Source: Streptomyces sp. NBC_01275
GTDB taxonomy: Bacteria; Actinomycetota; Actinomycetes; Streptomycetales; Streptomycetaceae
DNA: 64,000 bases
Direction: 5' to 3'
NCBI RefSeq assembly: GCF_026340655.1
Contig: NZ_JAPEOZ010000001.1
Location: 9,796,001 to 9,860,000, forward strand
Made by a program: the position numbers and the translations under genes. Each line of letters begins with the position of its first letter. Positions within the stretch are counted from its first letter, which is position 1. The notes under the pieces were generated by a model that was not told the origin of the DNA, did not search any database, and saw only the letters and a program-made list of their open reading frames with translations. Below, piece after piece: positions 39,766 through 49,158 of the stretch.

Positions 39766-40971
39766 ATGCCGATCCGCCCCGTCAGACCCGTACCGCCGCA
39801 CCGCCGCAGCCCGCTCGGGGCCCGTCTGAAGACGGTCTCCCTGATGGTCGTCTGCCTGAGCGGACTCCTGTCGCCCACCGCGGTCGCCGCCGCGCCGCCC
39901 GGTCCGGGGACGGACGTAGCCCTGCAACGCCGGCTCGACGACCTGGTCGTCACGCCCGGCGGCCCGCCCGGAGCCATCGCCGTGCTCCGCGACGGCGACG
40001 GCCAACGGGTCCTCGCGGCCGGCGTCGCGGACCTGATCACCCGCCGCGCGCCCAGCCCGCAGGACCACATGCGCATCGCGAGCACGGCCAAGGCGTTCAG
40101 CGGCGCCGTGGCGCTGTCCCTCGTCGACCGGCACGCCCTGCGCCTGGACGACACCCTCGGCGCGCGCCTGCCCCGCCTGCCCAGGGCATGGGCCCGGGTG
40201 ACCCTGCGTCAGCTGCTGAACCACACCAGCGGCCTGCCCGACTACACGCGGGACGCCGAGTTCCTGCGGATCGTCACCGCCGACCCCCGCCACCGCTTCG
40301 ACTCCCGCCGACTGCTCGACTACGTCGCCGACGAGCCCCTGAGGTTCCGGCCGGGCAGCCGCTACCTGTACTCCAACTCCGACAACATCGCCGTGGCCCT
40401 GATGGCGGAAGCCGTCACCCGCACCCCCTACGAGCACCTGCTGGAGCAGCTGGTGTACCGGCCGCTGGACCTGCGCCACACGAGCCTGCCCCAGGGCTAC
40501 CGCATGCCCAAGCCCTATCTGCACGGCTACGACGTGACCCCGCCCTCGCCCACGGAGGACGTCAGCGAGATCCTCAGCGCCTCCGGCGTCTGGGCCTCGG
40601 GCGGCATCGTCTCCACCCCCGACGACATGACCCGCTTCGTCCGCGGCTACGCGGGAGGCGCGCTGTACGGCCGTGGCGTCGTCCGTGAGCAGCGCCGCTG
40701 GATCGCCGGCGCGTCCGAGCCCGCCGGACCGGGGCGCAACGCCGTGGGGCTCGGCATCTTCCGCTACACCACCCGATGCGGCGTGGTGCTCGGGCACACC
40801 GGCAACTTCCCCGGCTACACCCAGCTGATCGCGGCCACCCCCGACGGGCGCCGCTCCCTGACCTTCTCCGTCAACTCCCAGATCAACCAGGACCTCGCCC
40901 CGCGGCTCCTGCGTCAACTGCGGTCGGTCCAGGAGGACTTCGTCTGCGCAGTGCTGCGCGGCAGGCGCTGA
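39766..40971 (+). CDS. secreted serine hydrolase (beta-lactamase class C / DD-peptidase family)
   Basis: Exported protein of 401 aa with a Sec signal (VSLMVVCLSGLLSPTAVAAA). The family active site is visible: Ser106-Thr-Ala-Lys109 in IASTAKAF, the Tyr motif YSNSDN near 207, and the HTG triad as GHTGNFPGY near 345. Members act as DD-carboxypeptidases, esterases or beta-lactam hydrolases, which cannot be told apart here. A GGGAGAACCG site precedes the ATG. It follows the broken lipoprotein gene by 125 bp on the same strand. Confidence 0.9.
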   Translation: MPIRPVRPVPPHRRSPLGARLKTVSLMVVCLSGLLSPTAVAAAPPGPGTDVALQRRLDDLVVTPGGPPGAIAVLRDGDGQRVLAAGVADLITRRAPSPQDHMRIASTAKAFSGAVALSLVDRHALRLDDTLGARLPRLPRAWARVTLRQLLNHTSGLPDYTRDAEFLRIVTADPRHRFDSRRLLDYVADEPLRFRPGSRYLYSNSDNIAVALMAEAVTRTPYEHLLEQLVYRPLDLRHTSLPQGYRMPKPYLHGYDVTPPSPTEDVSEILSASGVWASGGIVSTPDDMTRFVRGYAGGALYGRGVVREQRRWIAGASEPAGPGRNAVGLGIFRYTTRCGVVLGHTGNFPGYTQLIAATPDGRRSLTFSVNSQINQDLAPRLLRQLRSVQEDFVCAVLRGRR

Positions 40972-41052
40972 GCCGGATCCGTGCGGCGGCCCTGTCGACG
41001 AGGGCGTCGGCGGGGGCCCGTTGTCAGTGGTGTGGTGAAGGATGCGGGACGG

Positions 41053-41113
41053 GAGATCAACTCCGGCCTCGCCGGGTAGGCGGTCTCCAGTCCCTGCCCA
41101 CGAAAGGCCACCG
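41053..41113 (+). promoter_or_regulatory. conserved upstream block of the first small paralogue
   Basis: GAGATCAACT at 41053, CGGGTAGG at 41073, CCTGCCC at 41093 and CGAAAGG at 41101 recur in the same order and spacing upstream of the paralogue at 56486. GATC to GGGTAG spacing is 15 bp, close to stress-sigma (SigB/SigF type, GGGTA -10) promoters. This is the likely shared promoter. Confidence 0.6.
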
Positions 41114-41500
41114 ATGCTGCCGCCGAGCCCCGCCGGATCCGAGATCCTGCGCATCGTCTCCGACTCCCGCACCCCCGTGTTCGTCACCGAGCACGCCGGC
41201 GGACGGCGGGTGTACGGCTACTGGCGGCCGGTGGACTCGGCCACCGGCCGGGGCGGCTGCTACGTCGCGCTGTCCGCCGTCGAGTGCGAGCTGCTGCGCT
41301 CCGCCGGACGGATCACCCTCGGCGAGCCCGTCACCGATCCGACGAAGACGACCTACCGGGTCCGCCCCGCCCGCACCCCGGCCACCGGCTCCCGCACCCC
41401 GGCCACCGGCTCCCGCACCCCGACGGCGACCGTCCGCATACCCGCCGCGACGCCCGTCCGTACGGCCGGACCGGGACCGAGGACCCGCCGCGCGGCGTGA
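41114..41500 (+). CDS. small conserved protein, paralogue 1
   Basis: Protein of 128 aa with a conserved core of about 70 residues and a C-terminal tail of TPATGSR-type repeats. The core is SEILRIVSDSRTPVFVTEHAG, then VYGYWRPVDSATGRGGCYVAL and RITLGEPVTDPTKTTYRV. A second copy of the family lies at 56486 with the same core (YGYW, DSATGxGGC, GEPVxDPTxTTYRV), and both have a similar upstream block. The tail here contains TPATGSR twice followed by TPTATVR. Function is unknown; the constant Cys may be structural. Confidence 0.75.
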   Translation: MLPPSPAGSEILRIVSDSRTPVFVTEHAGGRRVYGYWRPVDSATGRGGCYVALSAVECELLRSAGRITLGEPVTDPTKTTYRVRPARTPATGSRTPATGSRTPTATVRIPAATPVRTAGPGPRTRRAA

Positions 41501-41578
41501 GCGGGGGCCCGCCCCAGGCCCCCGGAACAACACCCTGCTCCCCTTGCTCCCGCACCGCCCCTGGAGCACGCTGTTGCT

Positions 41579-42337
41579 ATGGGTGTGCAAGACGGCCCCA
41601 CGCTCATCACGTCCGTCCAGCGGGCCTTCCGCCTGCTGGAGGCGGCGAGCGCCCACGAGACCGGCGCGCCGGCGAAACAGCTCGCGCGCGAGACGGGGCT
41701 GCCCCTGGCCACCGCCTACCACCTGCTGCGGACGCTGGTCCACGACGGATACCTGCGGAAACTGGACGACGGCGGCTTCGTCCTGGGCGACAGGATGCAG
41801 ACGCTGCGGACCACGGGCCGTGCACAGGCGCTGCTCAGCCGGGTCCGTCCCACGCTCGCCGCACTGCGCGACGAGCTGGCGACCGCCGCCTACCTCACCT
41901 TCTACGAGGAGGGCGAGATCCGGGTCGCCGAGATCGTCGACGGCCCCCGGGCACCCCGCGTCGACCTCTGGGTGGGCTTCGAGGACGCGGGGCACGCCAC
42001 CGCGCTGGGCAAGTCCGTGCTGCGAGAACTGGACGACGAGGCCCGCAAGGACTACCTCTCCCGGCACCGGCTCGCCGACCTCACCCCCCGGACGATCACC
42101 CATCTGCCGGAGCTGCTGCGCCGACTGGACTCCTCGCCCGTGGCCCCGGCCATCACGGACCTGGAGGAGTACGCGCTCGGCACGGTCTGCGTCGCCGTGC
42201 CCGTCTACAGCGGGGACGTCCTCGGCTCGCTCGGCGTGTCCATGCCGGTGGACCGGCTCTCCCGGCTGCCGGAGGTCCGGGCGCGGCTGATCCCGACCGC
42301 GGGCCGGGTGACCAGGAGCCTCTCGCTCACTATCTGA
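41579..42337 (+). CDS. IclR-family transcriptional regulator
   Basis: Regulator of 252 aa. The N-terminal winged helix is TSVQRAFRLLEAASAHETGAPAKQLARETGLPLATAYHLLRTLVHDGYL (about 11-59). The effector domain follows with VRPTLAALRDELATAAYLTFYEEGEIRV and GHATALGKSVL, typical of IclR. Target unknown; the next gene downstream is a PP2C phosphatase. The ATG has no strong ribosome site. Confidence 0.9.
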   Translation: MGVQDGPTLITSVQRAFRLLEAASAHETGAPAKQLARETGLPLATAYHLLRTLVHDGYLRKLDDGGFVLGDRMQTLRTTGRAQALLSRVRPTLAALRDELATAAYLTFYEEGEIRVAEIVDGPRAPRVDLWVGFEDAGHATALGKSVLRELDDEARKDYLSRHRLADLTPRTITHLPELLRRLDSSPVAPAITDLEEYALGTVCVAVPVYSGDVLGSLGVSMPVDRLSRLPEVRARLIPTAGRVTRSLSLTI

Positions 42338-42431
42338 AAATCCTCTCCTTGTGACGCGGCGGACGAACCCGTTTCCTGGATGAAACAGACATTTCGGTAG
42401 TGTCCACACAGGTGAGGACTGCGGACGAGAC

Positions 42432-43580
42432 ATGAGTCAGGCCCGAGAGCACGGCGGCGGCCACCGGCCCATACGGCCGCCCACGAACGTACTGCCCGCG
42501 CTGCCCCTGCTGATCGTCTCCGCCCTCGTGCTCGCCGACCTCGTCGGTGCGGCCGGGATGATCTGGCTGCCCCTGCTCGTGGCCGGACCCGCGCTGGCCG
42601 CCACCACCAACGGGCCGCGCGGCGTCCTGGGCGTCGGCCTCCTCGCCGTCGTGCTCGGCGCCACCCTCGGCGTCCGGGACGGGGTGCCGGACGCCGAACT
42701 GGCCGCCGTCCTGTCCGCCCTGCTGACCGTCACCCTGGCCAGCGGCCTGGCCAGCGCGCTGCGCGGGCGACGGGAACGGGTGCTTGCGGCCGTCCGCTCG
42801 GTCGCGGAGACCGCCCAGCACGCCCTGCTCATGCCCGTGCCGGCGACGGTCGGCCCGTTCCAGGTGGCGGTCCGCTACAGCGCCGCGGCGGCCGAGGCCC
42901 GCATCGGCGGGGACCTCTACGCCCTCATGCCCACCCCGTACGGCGTACGGCTGATCGTCGGCGACGTCCGCGGCAAGGGATTGCCGGCCGTCGGGACCGC
43001 CGCCCTGGTGCTCGGCGTCTTCCGCGAGGCCGCCTACGACGAGCCCGACCTCCTCGCCGTCGTCGACCGGATCGAGCGCAGCCTCGCCCGCAACCTCGGC
43101 GCCGACGACTTCGTCACCGCAGTGGTCGCCGGGTACCCCAGGGCGGGACAGCTGGAAGTGGTGAACTGCGGCCACGCCCCGCCGCTGCTGGTCCGCGACG
43201 GCGGGACCGTCGTGCCGGTTGACCCCGCGCACCCCGCCCCGCCCCTCGGCCTGCGCGCCCTCGCCGGCCACGCCCCCGACCTCCAGACGCTGCCCTTCGC
43301 CGACGGCGACCAGCTGCTGCTCTACACCGACGGGGTCACCGAGGCCCGCGACCACGGCCGCGCCTTCTATCCGCTCGCCGAAGGACTGGCCCGCCATGTG
43401 TCCGACGAGCCCGCCCGCACCCTCACCGCGCTCCACGACGAACTGCTGGCCCATGTGGGCGGCCGGCTCCACGACGACGCCGCCCTGCTCCTGCTCCGCA
43501 AACCGGCCCTCCCCGGACCGGCGACCCCGGCCCTCGACTGTGGGACCCCTGTGACGCAAGTTGTCGATGTCGCAGACTGA
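42432..43580 (+). CDS. membrane-bound SpoIIE-type PP2C phosphatase (paralogue)
   Basis: Phosphatase of 382 aa, similar in design to the one at 28204. Three or four membrane helices lie in residues 20-110 (PALPLLIVSALVLADLVGAA, VLGVGLLAVVLGATLG, AAVLSALLTVTLASGLAS). The PP2C domain has IGGDLYALMP, LIVGDVRGKG, VVNCGHAPPLLV, LLLYTDGVTEARD and HDDAALLLL, which supply the metal-binding Asp residues. Such enzymes usually act on anti-anti-sigma factors. The conserved block upstream of the small paralogues may be a target promoter of such a sigma factor, but this link is speculation. Confidence 0.9.
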   Translation: MSQAREHGGGHRPIRPPTNVLPALPLLIVSALVLADLVGAAGMIWLPLLVAGPALAATTNGPRGVLGVGLLAVVLGATLGVRDGVPDAELAAVLSALLTVTLASGLASALRGRRERVLAAVRSVAETAQHALLMPVPATVGPFQVAVRYSAAAAEARIGGDLYALMPTPYGVRLIVGDVRGKGLPAVGTAALVLGVFREAAYDEPDLLAVVDRIERSLARNLGADDFVTAVVAGYPRAGQLEVVNCGHAPPLLVRDGGTVVPVDPAHPAPPLGLRALAGHAPDLQTLPFADGDQLLLYTDGVTEARDHGRAFYPLAEGLARHVSDEPARTLTALHDELLAHVGGRLHDDAALLLLRKPALPGPATPALDCGTPVTQVVDVAD

Positions 43581-43584
43581 GCCC

Positions 43585-45015
43585 ATGAACCACATGCCCA
43601 TGAACCACATGCCCAGGGAACACCTGAGGAAGACGCAGGCCACGCCGTTAACGCGGGGTCTGTCGCGCAGAACGCTGCTGGGCGGAACGGCCGGCGGACT
43701 GGCCCTGACGGCCGCGGTGGCCGGCACCGCCGCAGGGGCCGGGCGGGAGCGGGGGACGGGCTCGGAGCCGTACGTCCCGTTGGCGGTGGGGGACGGGGGC
43801 GGTCCGCTCGGGACGGACCGGGTGCATGTGCTCAAGGTCGGGCCCGAGACGGCGCACACGACCGTGGTGCTCGTGCCGGGGATGTTCGGAGCCGCCAATG
43901 ACTTCCGGCTGCTCGCCCGGGACCTCGTCGCGGCCCTGCCCGGAGTGCAGGTGTGGGCGTTCGACCGACGCGAGGAGAACCTGGCCGACCGCTCCGGGTT
44001 CGCCGCCGCGCAGCCCGCCGCGTACTACCTGGACGGCCGCTACCGCTCGCAGGACCCCGCCGCCTCCGCCTTCGCCGCCCGGTGGGGCCTGGCCCGGACC
44101 CTGGACGATCTGCGCACCGTTGTAGCGGCCGCCTCCTGCGGCGGTCGGCGACGGGTGGTGCTCGGCGGCCACTCCTGGGGCGCCACCACCGCGATGGCCT
44201 ACGCCGCCTGGGACTTCGACGGCCGGGCCGGCCACCGGGACCTCGCGGCCCTCGTCCTGATCGACGGCGGCGTGCGCGGCGCGTTCGACGGCACGGGTCA
44301 GCCCGTGCGCAACTCACCGGCCGAGGTCCGGGAGCGGCTGGCGGCCATCGACGGCGGGGCCGTCTTCGACCTGACCCTCAGCGGCGTCGGACTGGGCGCG
44401 CGGGCGGAGAGCACCCAGATCTGGTACCAGCTCGCGGGCTGGTACGCGCACACCGACCCCGACGGCCGCTCGGTCCTCCAACCCCGGCTGCCCGACGCCC
44501 TGCGGCCGCCGTACCCGATCACCAACGCCGGTCTGCTGGGCCTGCTGGTGGACGCCGGATTCGGCTGGCCCAACGACATCAGCGTGCACTCCGGACACAT
44601 CGCCGACACCGGTGAGGTGCGCGGGTGGGTCGACACCGGCATCACGCCCCTGAGCCGGGTGGCGGCGGCGTACGCGGGCGGCCCCGAACCAGCCGTGTGG
44701 GAGTGGTACTGGCCGTCCCGCCTCTCCGTGGACCTCGACGTCACCGACCCCTACGCCGACACCGACCTGGCCCGCTCCCTGGGACTGCGCCTACGGCACA
44801 CCGCCGACCTGGACGTCCCGCTCTACGCCTTCCAGACGAGCTACGCCCGCGGCACGATCGTCACGGCCGCCCGCACGGTCGTGGACAACTCCCGTGTCCC
44901 CTACGCGGATTACGCCACGGACGACGGCATGAACCACCTCGACCCGCTGTTCGCCGCCACCCGGCACAACACCCTCACCCACACCCTCACACCGTTCCTC
45001 GCCGCACTGCGCTGA
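43585..45015 (+). CDS. secreted alpha/beta hydrolase (twin-arginine exported)
   Basis: Exported hydrolase of about 476 aa. A twin-arginine signal (SRRTLLGGTAGGLALTAAVAG) starts near residue 25. The fold is alpha/beta: TTVVLVPGMFGAANDF oxyanion region, nucleophile in LGGHSWGATTAM and late NHLDPL with the likely His. The start is uncertain because a 15-base unit, ATGAACCACATGCCC, is repeated in tandem (MNHMP twice), offering several ATGs; 43585 is the first of these. It starts just after the PP2C gene ends and is 38 bp before a P450 gene, so the latter two may be one unit. Confidence 0.8.
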   Translation: MNHMPMNHMPREHLRKTQATPLTRGLSRRTLLGGTAGGLALTAAVAGTAAGAGRERGTGSEPYVPLAVGDGGGPLGTDRVHVLKVGPETAHTTVVLVPGMFGAANDFRLLARDLVAALPGVQVWAFDRREENLADRSGFAAAQPAAYYLDGRYRSQDPAASAFAARWGLARTLDDLRTVVAAASCGGRRRVVLGGHSWGATTAMAYAAWDFDGRAGHRDLAALVLIDGGVRGAFDGTGQPVRNSPAEVRERLAAIDGGAVFDLTLSGVGLGARAESTQIWYQLAGWYAHTDPDGRSVLQPRLPDALRPPYPITNAGLLGLLVDAGFGWPNDISVHSGHIADTGEVRGWVDTGITPLSRVAAAYAGGPEPAVWEWYWPSRLSVDLDVTDPYADTDLARSLGLRLRHTADLDVPLYAFQTSYARGTIVTAARTVVDNSRVPYADYATDDGMNHLDPLFAATRHNTLTHTLTPFLAALR

Positions 45016-45053
45016 CGGACGGCGACCGCCCTGCGGCTGTCTAGGCTGGGCCC

Positions 45054-46268
45054 ATGTCGACCACAACGCCCAGTCAACAGCCCCTCGTCGACCCGGCCGA
45101 GCTGATCGCGGATCCCGACTCCGATCCCCACTCCGTGTACGCACGACTTCGCGAGGCCGGGCCCGTCCACCGCATCACCGGCACGGACGGGCTTCCGGCC
45201 TGGCTGGTCACCCGCTACGACGACGTACGCCAGGCGCTGGCCGACCCCCGGCTCTCCCTCGACAAACGCAACGCCAAGCCCGGCGGCTACCACGGGCTCT
45301 CGCTGCCGCCGGCGCTGGACGCCAACCTGCTCAACATGGACCCGCCGGACCACACCCGCATCCGGCGCCTGGTGTCCCAGGCGTTCACCCCTCGCCGTGT
45401 CGCCCTCCTGCGCGAACCGATCCGGGAGACCGCCGAGTCACTGCTCGACGCGATCGAACCGCTCGGCCGCGCCGACCTCATCGCCTCCTACGCCGCGCCG
45501 CTGCCGATCACCGTCATCTGCGGCCTGCTCGGCGTCGCCCCGCACGACCGGCCCGACTTCCGGTCCTGGACCGACGCCCTGACGGCCCCGGACCCGGAGC
45601 GACCGCAGCAGGCGAAGGACGCCGTCCGGGCCCTGCTCGGCTTCTTCACCCGGCTCATCGCCGACAAGCGCGCCGCCCCCGCCGAGGACCTCCTCTCCGG
45701 CCTGATCGCCGTACGCGACGACGAGGACCGGCTGAGCGAGGACGAGCTGATGTCCCTGGCCTTCCTCATCCTGATCGCCGGATACGAGAACACCGTCCAC
45801 CTGATCGGCAACGCCGTCCTCTCCCTGCTCGGCCACCCCGACCAACTGGCCGCGCTGCGCGCCGATCCCGGCCTGCTCAGCGGCGCGGTCGAGGAACTGG
45901 CCCGCTACGACGGTCCCGTACCGCTGGCCGTGCGTCGCTTCCCCACCGAGGACGTCACGATCGGCGGGGTCACCGTCCCGGCGGGCGAGACCGTGCTGCC
46001 GTGCCTGGCCTCAGCCCACCGCGACCCCCGCCGTTTCACCGAGCCCGACCGCCTCGACCTCGGCCGCGACGCCCGCGGTCATCTCGCCCTCGGGCACGGC
46101 ATCCACTACTGCCTCGGCGCGCCCCTGGCCCGGATGGAGACCGAGATCGCCCTCGCCGCGCTCCTCGACCGCTTCCCCGGGCTCACCCTCGACCTCCCGC
46201 CGGAGGGACCGCACTGGAGGCCGTCGATGCGCTCCCGGGGGCTGCGGGCGCTACCGGTGACCTTCTGA
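45054..46268 (+). CDS. cytochrome P450 (CYP107-like)
   Basis: Standard bacterial P450 of 404 aa. The I-helix is LIAGYENTVHLIG with an acid-alcohol-like ENT, the K-helix ExxR is ELAR in AVEELARYDGP, and the haem loop is LGHGIHYCLG with Cys353. The overall pattern (LLNMDPPDHTRIRRLVSQAFTP) is that of CYP107-type soluble monooxygenases that act on secondary metabolites or foreign compounds. The substrate is unknown. It starts 38 bp after a secreted hydrolase gene, and its 3' end overlaps the convergent galU gene by 18 bp. Confidence 0.9.
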   Translation: MSTTTPSQQPLVDPAELIADPDSDPHSVYARLREAGPVHRITGTDGLPAWLVTRYDDVRQALADPRLSLDKRNAKPGGYHGLSLPPALDANLLNMDPPDHTRIRRLVSQAFTPRRVALLREPIRETAESLLDAIEPLGRADLIASYAAPLPITVICGLLGVAPHDRPDFRSWTDALTAPDPERPQQAKDAVRALLGFFTRLIADKRAAPAEDLLSGLIAVRDDEDRLSEDELMSLAFLILIAGYENTVHLIGNAVLSLLGHPDQLAALRADPGLLSGAVEELARYDGPVPLAVRRFPTEDVTIGGVTVPAGETVLPCLASAHRDPRRFTEPDRLDLGRDARGHLALGHGIHYCLGAPLARMETEIALAALLDRFPGLTLDLPPEGPHWRPSMRSRGLRALPVTF

Positions 46269-47183
46269 CCCTTCTGACGTCTCTGACCCGTCGGCGTCGA
46301 GCGCGGCGACCAGGCCGCGCAGGACCGGCCCGTACTCGGGGTGGGCGAGGGCGGTGGCCATCTGGGCGACGAGATAGTCGGCCGGGTTGCCGGTGTCGTA
46401 CCAGCGGCCCTCGATGACCTGCCCGTACACCGCCGCCCCGGAGGCGTGGGCGTTGATGGCGTCGGTCAGGTAGATCTCGCCGGTCCGGTGCTCGTACCAG
46501 CGGCGGGTCTGCTCGCGCAGTTCGTCGATGATGCCGGGGGTGACGACATACCCGCCGATGGCCGCGTACGCCGACGGCGCGTCCTGCGGGGCGGGCTTCT
46601 CGACCAGCCCGGTGATGCGCAGCAGGCCGCCGCCGAGGTCCTCCTCGACCACGGGCACGCCGTAGCGCTGCGAGTCGGCCGGTGCCATCGGCAGGAGGGC
46701 CAGCACCGGGCAGCCGGTCCGCTCGTAGGCGCGCATCAGCTGCTGGGCGCGCGGGACTTCGGCGACGAACACGTCGTCGGGCCACAGCACCAGCACGGGC
46801 TCGTCGCCGAAGGCGCGGGCGGCGTTCAGGACGGGGGTGCCGTTGCCGTACGGGCCGTACTGGTCGAGGTAGGTGATGTGGCCCTTGCGGGCCAGCTCGC
46901 CGACTTCCTCCACCGCGTCCGCGTAGGCCGACTTCCCGTCGGCGCGCAGCTGTGCGACCAGCGCGGGGTTGGGGCGGAAGTGGTCCTGGATCAGGGACTT
47001 GCCGCCGGAGACGACGATGGTGATGTCGGTGATGCCGGAGTCCACCAGCTCGCGGACGGTGTGCTCGATCACCGGCTTGTCGCCGACCGGGAGCATCTCC
47101 TTCGGGATCGCCTTGGTCAGCGGCAGCAGCCGGGAGCCGAGCCCGGCGGCGGGGATCACGGCCCTGCGGATCGTCGGGGGCAT
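46251..47183 (-). CDS. galU: UTP-glucose-1-phosphate uridylyltransferase
   Basis: GalU-type nucleotidyltransferase of 310 aa that makes UDP-glucose from UTP and glucose-1-phosphate. The N-terminal signature AVIPAAGLGSRLLPLTKAIPKEMLPV is complete, followed by KPVIEHTVRELVDSGITD, YGPYGNGTPVL, VLWPDDVF for metal and sugar-phosphate contacts, VEKP and GRWYDTGNPADYL. UDP-glucose feeds cell-wall, glycolipid and storage-sugar synthesis. The ATG at 47183 has GGAGAGACCTG in front. Confidence 0.93.
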   Translation of the reverse strand: MPPTIRRAVIPAAGLGSRLLPLTKAIPKEMLPVGDKPVIEHTVRELVDSGITDITIVVSGGKSLIQDHFRPNPALVAQLRADGKSAYADAVEEVGELARKGHITYLDQYGPYGNGTPVLNAARAFGDEPVLVLWPDDVFVAEVPRAQQLMRAYERTGCPVLALLPMAPADSQRYGVPVVEEDLGGGLLRITGLVEKPAPQDAPSAYAAIGGYVVTPGIIDELREQTRRWYEHRTGEIYLTDAINAHASGAAVYGQVIEGRWYDTGNPADYLVAQMATALAHPEYGPVLRGLVAALDADGSETSEGSEGHR

Positions 47184-47400
47184 CAGGTCTCTCCGGATTC
47201 TGTCGGGGACATCAGGTCGCTGCGGATTCGGTGGGGATCTCGCGGTCGAGCGGCGGCCCGCACCGGCCGGCACGGCACCCCGACGCTACCGGCTGCTCGG
47301 GCGGGTCCGGGATCGACGCCTCGGGTTCGGGCTCGACGCCTGACTCGCCGCCCACGCCCCGCCGGGCGACCATTGGAGAACGGAGTCCTGGGAGGCGCCT

Positions 47401-49158
47401 GTGGGGCACGTCCGAACGGCCGAGGTGTTGATCGCGGGCGCCGGTCCGGTCGGGCTGAGCGCGGCCGCCGAGCTGCGTCGGCACGGGGTGCGCTGCAGGC
47501 TCGTCGACCGGCTGCCGGCCCGCCTGCCGTACGCGAAGGCGGTCGGCATCCAGCCGCGCACCCTGGAGATCTGGGACCGGATGGGCCTGGCCCGCACCTT
47601 CCTGGAGTCCGCCGCCGTGCTGCGCGGACAACTGCTCTACGTCAACGGACGCGAAACGGCGCGGATCGACCTCGCGCTGCCGCCTGAAGTGCCCTACCGC
47701 TTCGCAGCGCTGCCCCAGTACGAGACCGAGCGCCTCCTGGAGGAGTACGTTGCCGGTCTGGGCACGGTCGTCGAACGCGGCACCGAACTGCTGTCGTTCA
47801 CGCAGGACCAGGACGGGGTCACGGCCCGGCTGCGCACCGCGTCCGGCGCTCAGGAGGAACTGCGCGTCGGCTATCTGATCGGCTGCGACGGGGCCCACAG
47901 CGTCGTCCGCAAGCAGCTGGGCCTCAGCTTCGAAGGCGCGGCGTTCGCCGAGGAGTACATGCTGGGCGACGTCGAGGCCGACTGGGAGGTGCCGCACGGG
48001 TACGGCGTACGGTCCAGTCACCGCGCCGACGACGGTTCCACCGACGATCTGCTGGTCTGCATCCCGCTGCCCGGCTCGGGTCGCTACCGCATGTCGATGC
48101 TGGTCCCGCCCGAGCTCTCCGCACACCCGAACGGCTCGGATTCCGCGCAGGGCGACGGCCTGGCGCACGGTTTGGAGAGCGGCTCGCAGAGCGGATCGGA
48201 GGGCGGCGGCCGTGTCCCGGAGCTGTCCCACCTCCAGGCCGTCGTCGACCGCCTCGCCCCCAGACGGGCCCGCCTCTCCGGGCTGCGCTGGTCCTCCGTC
48301 TTCCGCATCAGCCACCGCATCGTCGACCGCTACGCCGACGGACGGGTCTTCGTCGCGGGCGACGCCGCCCACATCCACCCGCCCACCGGCGCCCAGGGCA
48401 TGAACACCGGCATCCAGGACGCCTGCAACCTGGCCTGGAAGCTGGCCCTCGTCGTCCGGGGCGAGGCCGGGCCCGCCCTCCTCGCCAGCTACGACGCCGA
48501 GCGTCGCCCGGTCGGCGAGGAGGTCGTGGGCCGGACCGTGCGACACGCCGTGCACGGCATGGAGACCGACCCTGACGACGCGCGGACGCTCATGCTGCGC
48601 GAGGCCCAGCTGCTGGTCGGCTACCGAGGCGGCCCCCTCGCCCCACCCGGTCCGCACCACGGGCCCGCCGACGCGCCCCAGGCCGGTGACCGGGCCCCGG
48701 ACTGCCCCGGCCTCACCGCACCCGTGTCCGCCTACCCGCTGCGTCTGCTCGACGTCCTGCGCGACCGCCCGGGACACGTGGTGCTCCTGTACGCGACCGA
48801 CCTCGCCGAACTGGCCCTGGCCGCCGAGACGACCGGGGCGCTCATGCCGGCCGGCCGACCACCCTCGGCCCCCGTCCCTGCCCCCGCCCTCGTCCCTGCC
48901 CCCGGCCCCGTCCCTGCCTCAGGCCCGCAGATCGTCGCCGTCCTGGCCCGCGAAGCGCCGCCGACCGTCGCCGACGTCCTCGTCGTCCCCGCGTACCGTG
49001 ACACCGCCGGGGAGTTCGCCCGCCTGTACGGCCCCGAGGGCCCGACCGGCTTCGTCGTCCGCCCCGACGGCCACCTCGGCGCCCGCTTCTCTCTCGCCGA
49101 CACGGCGCGGTCCCTGTCCGACTACCTCACGGCTCTCTCCGCGACAGGACAGACCTAG
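47401..49158 (+). CDS. FAD-dependent aromatic monooxygenase
   Basis: Flavoprotein hydroxylase of 585 aa of the PheA/TfdB-type (class A) group. The FAD motif GxGxxG is IAGAGPVGLSAAAELRRHG at the N-terminus, the DG motif is LIGCDGAHSVVRKQLG, and the GD motif is RVFVAGDAAHIHPPTGAQGMNTG. A Ser/Gly-rich insert lies near 255-275. The C-terminal thioredoxin-like part (about 420-580) contains a Pro/Ala repeat (VPAPALVPAPGPVPA). Such enzymes hydroxylate phenols or polyketides. Substrate unknown. GTG at 47401 has GGGAGGCGCCT upstream, and the stop overlaps the convergent ligase gene by 4 bp. Confidence 0.9.
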   Translation: MGHVRTAEVLIAGAGPVGLSAAAELRRHGVRCRLVDRLPARLPYAKAVGIQPRTLEIWDRMGLARTFLESAAVLRGQLLYVNGRETARIDLALPPEVPYRFAALPQYETERLLEEYVAGLGTVVERGTELLSFTQDQDGVTARLRTASGAQEELRVGYLIGCDGAHSVVRKQLGLSFEGAAFAEEYMLGDVEADWEVPHGYGVRSSHRADDGSTDDLLVCIPLPGSGRYRMSMLVPPELSAHPNGSDSAQGDGLAHGLESGSQSGSEGGGRVPELSHLQAVVDRLAPRRARLSGLRWSSVFRISHRIVDRYADGRVFVAGDAAHIHPPTGAQGMNTGIQDACNLAWKLALVVRGEAGPALLASYDAERRPVGEEVVGRTVRHAVHGMETDPDDARTLMLREAQLLVGYRGGPLAPPGPHHGPADAPQAGDRAPDCPGLTAPVSAYPLRLLDVLRDRPGHVVLLYATDLAELALAAETTGALMPAGRPPSAPVPAPALVPAPGPVPASGPQIVAVLAREAPPTVADVLVVPAYRDTAGEFARLYGPEGPTGFVVRPDGHLGARFSLADTARSLSDYLTALSATGQT

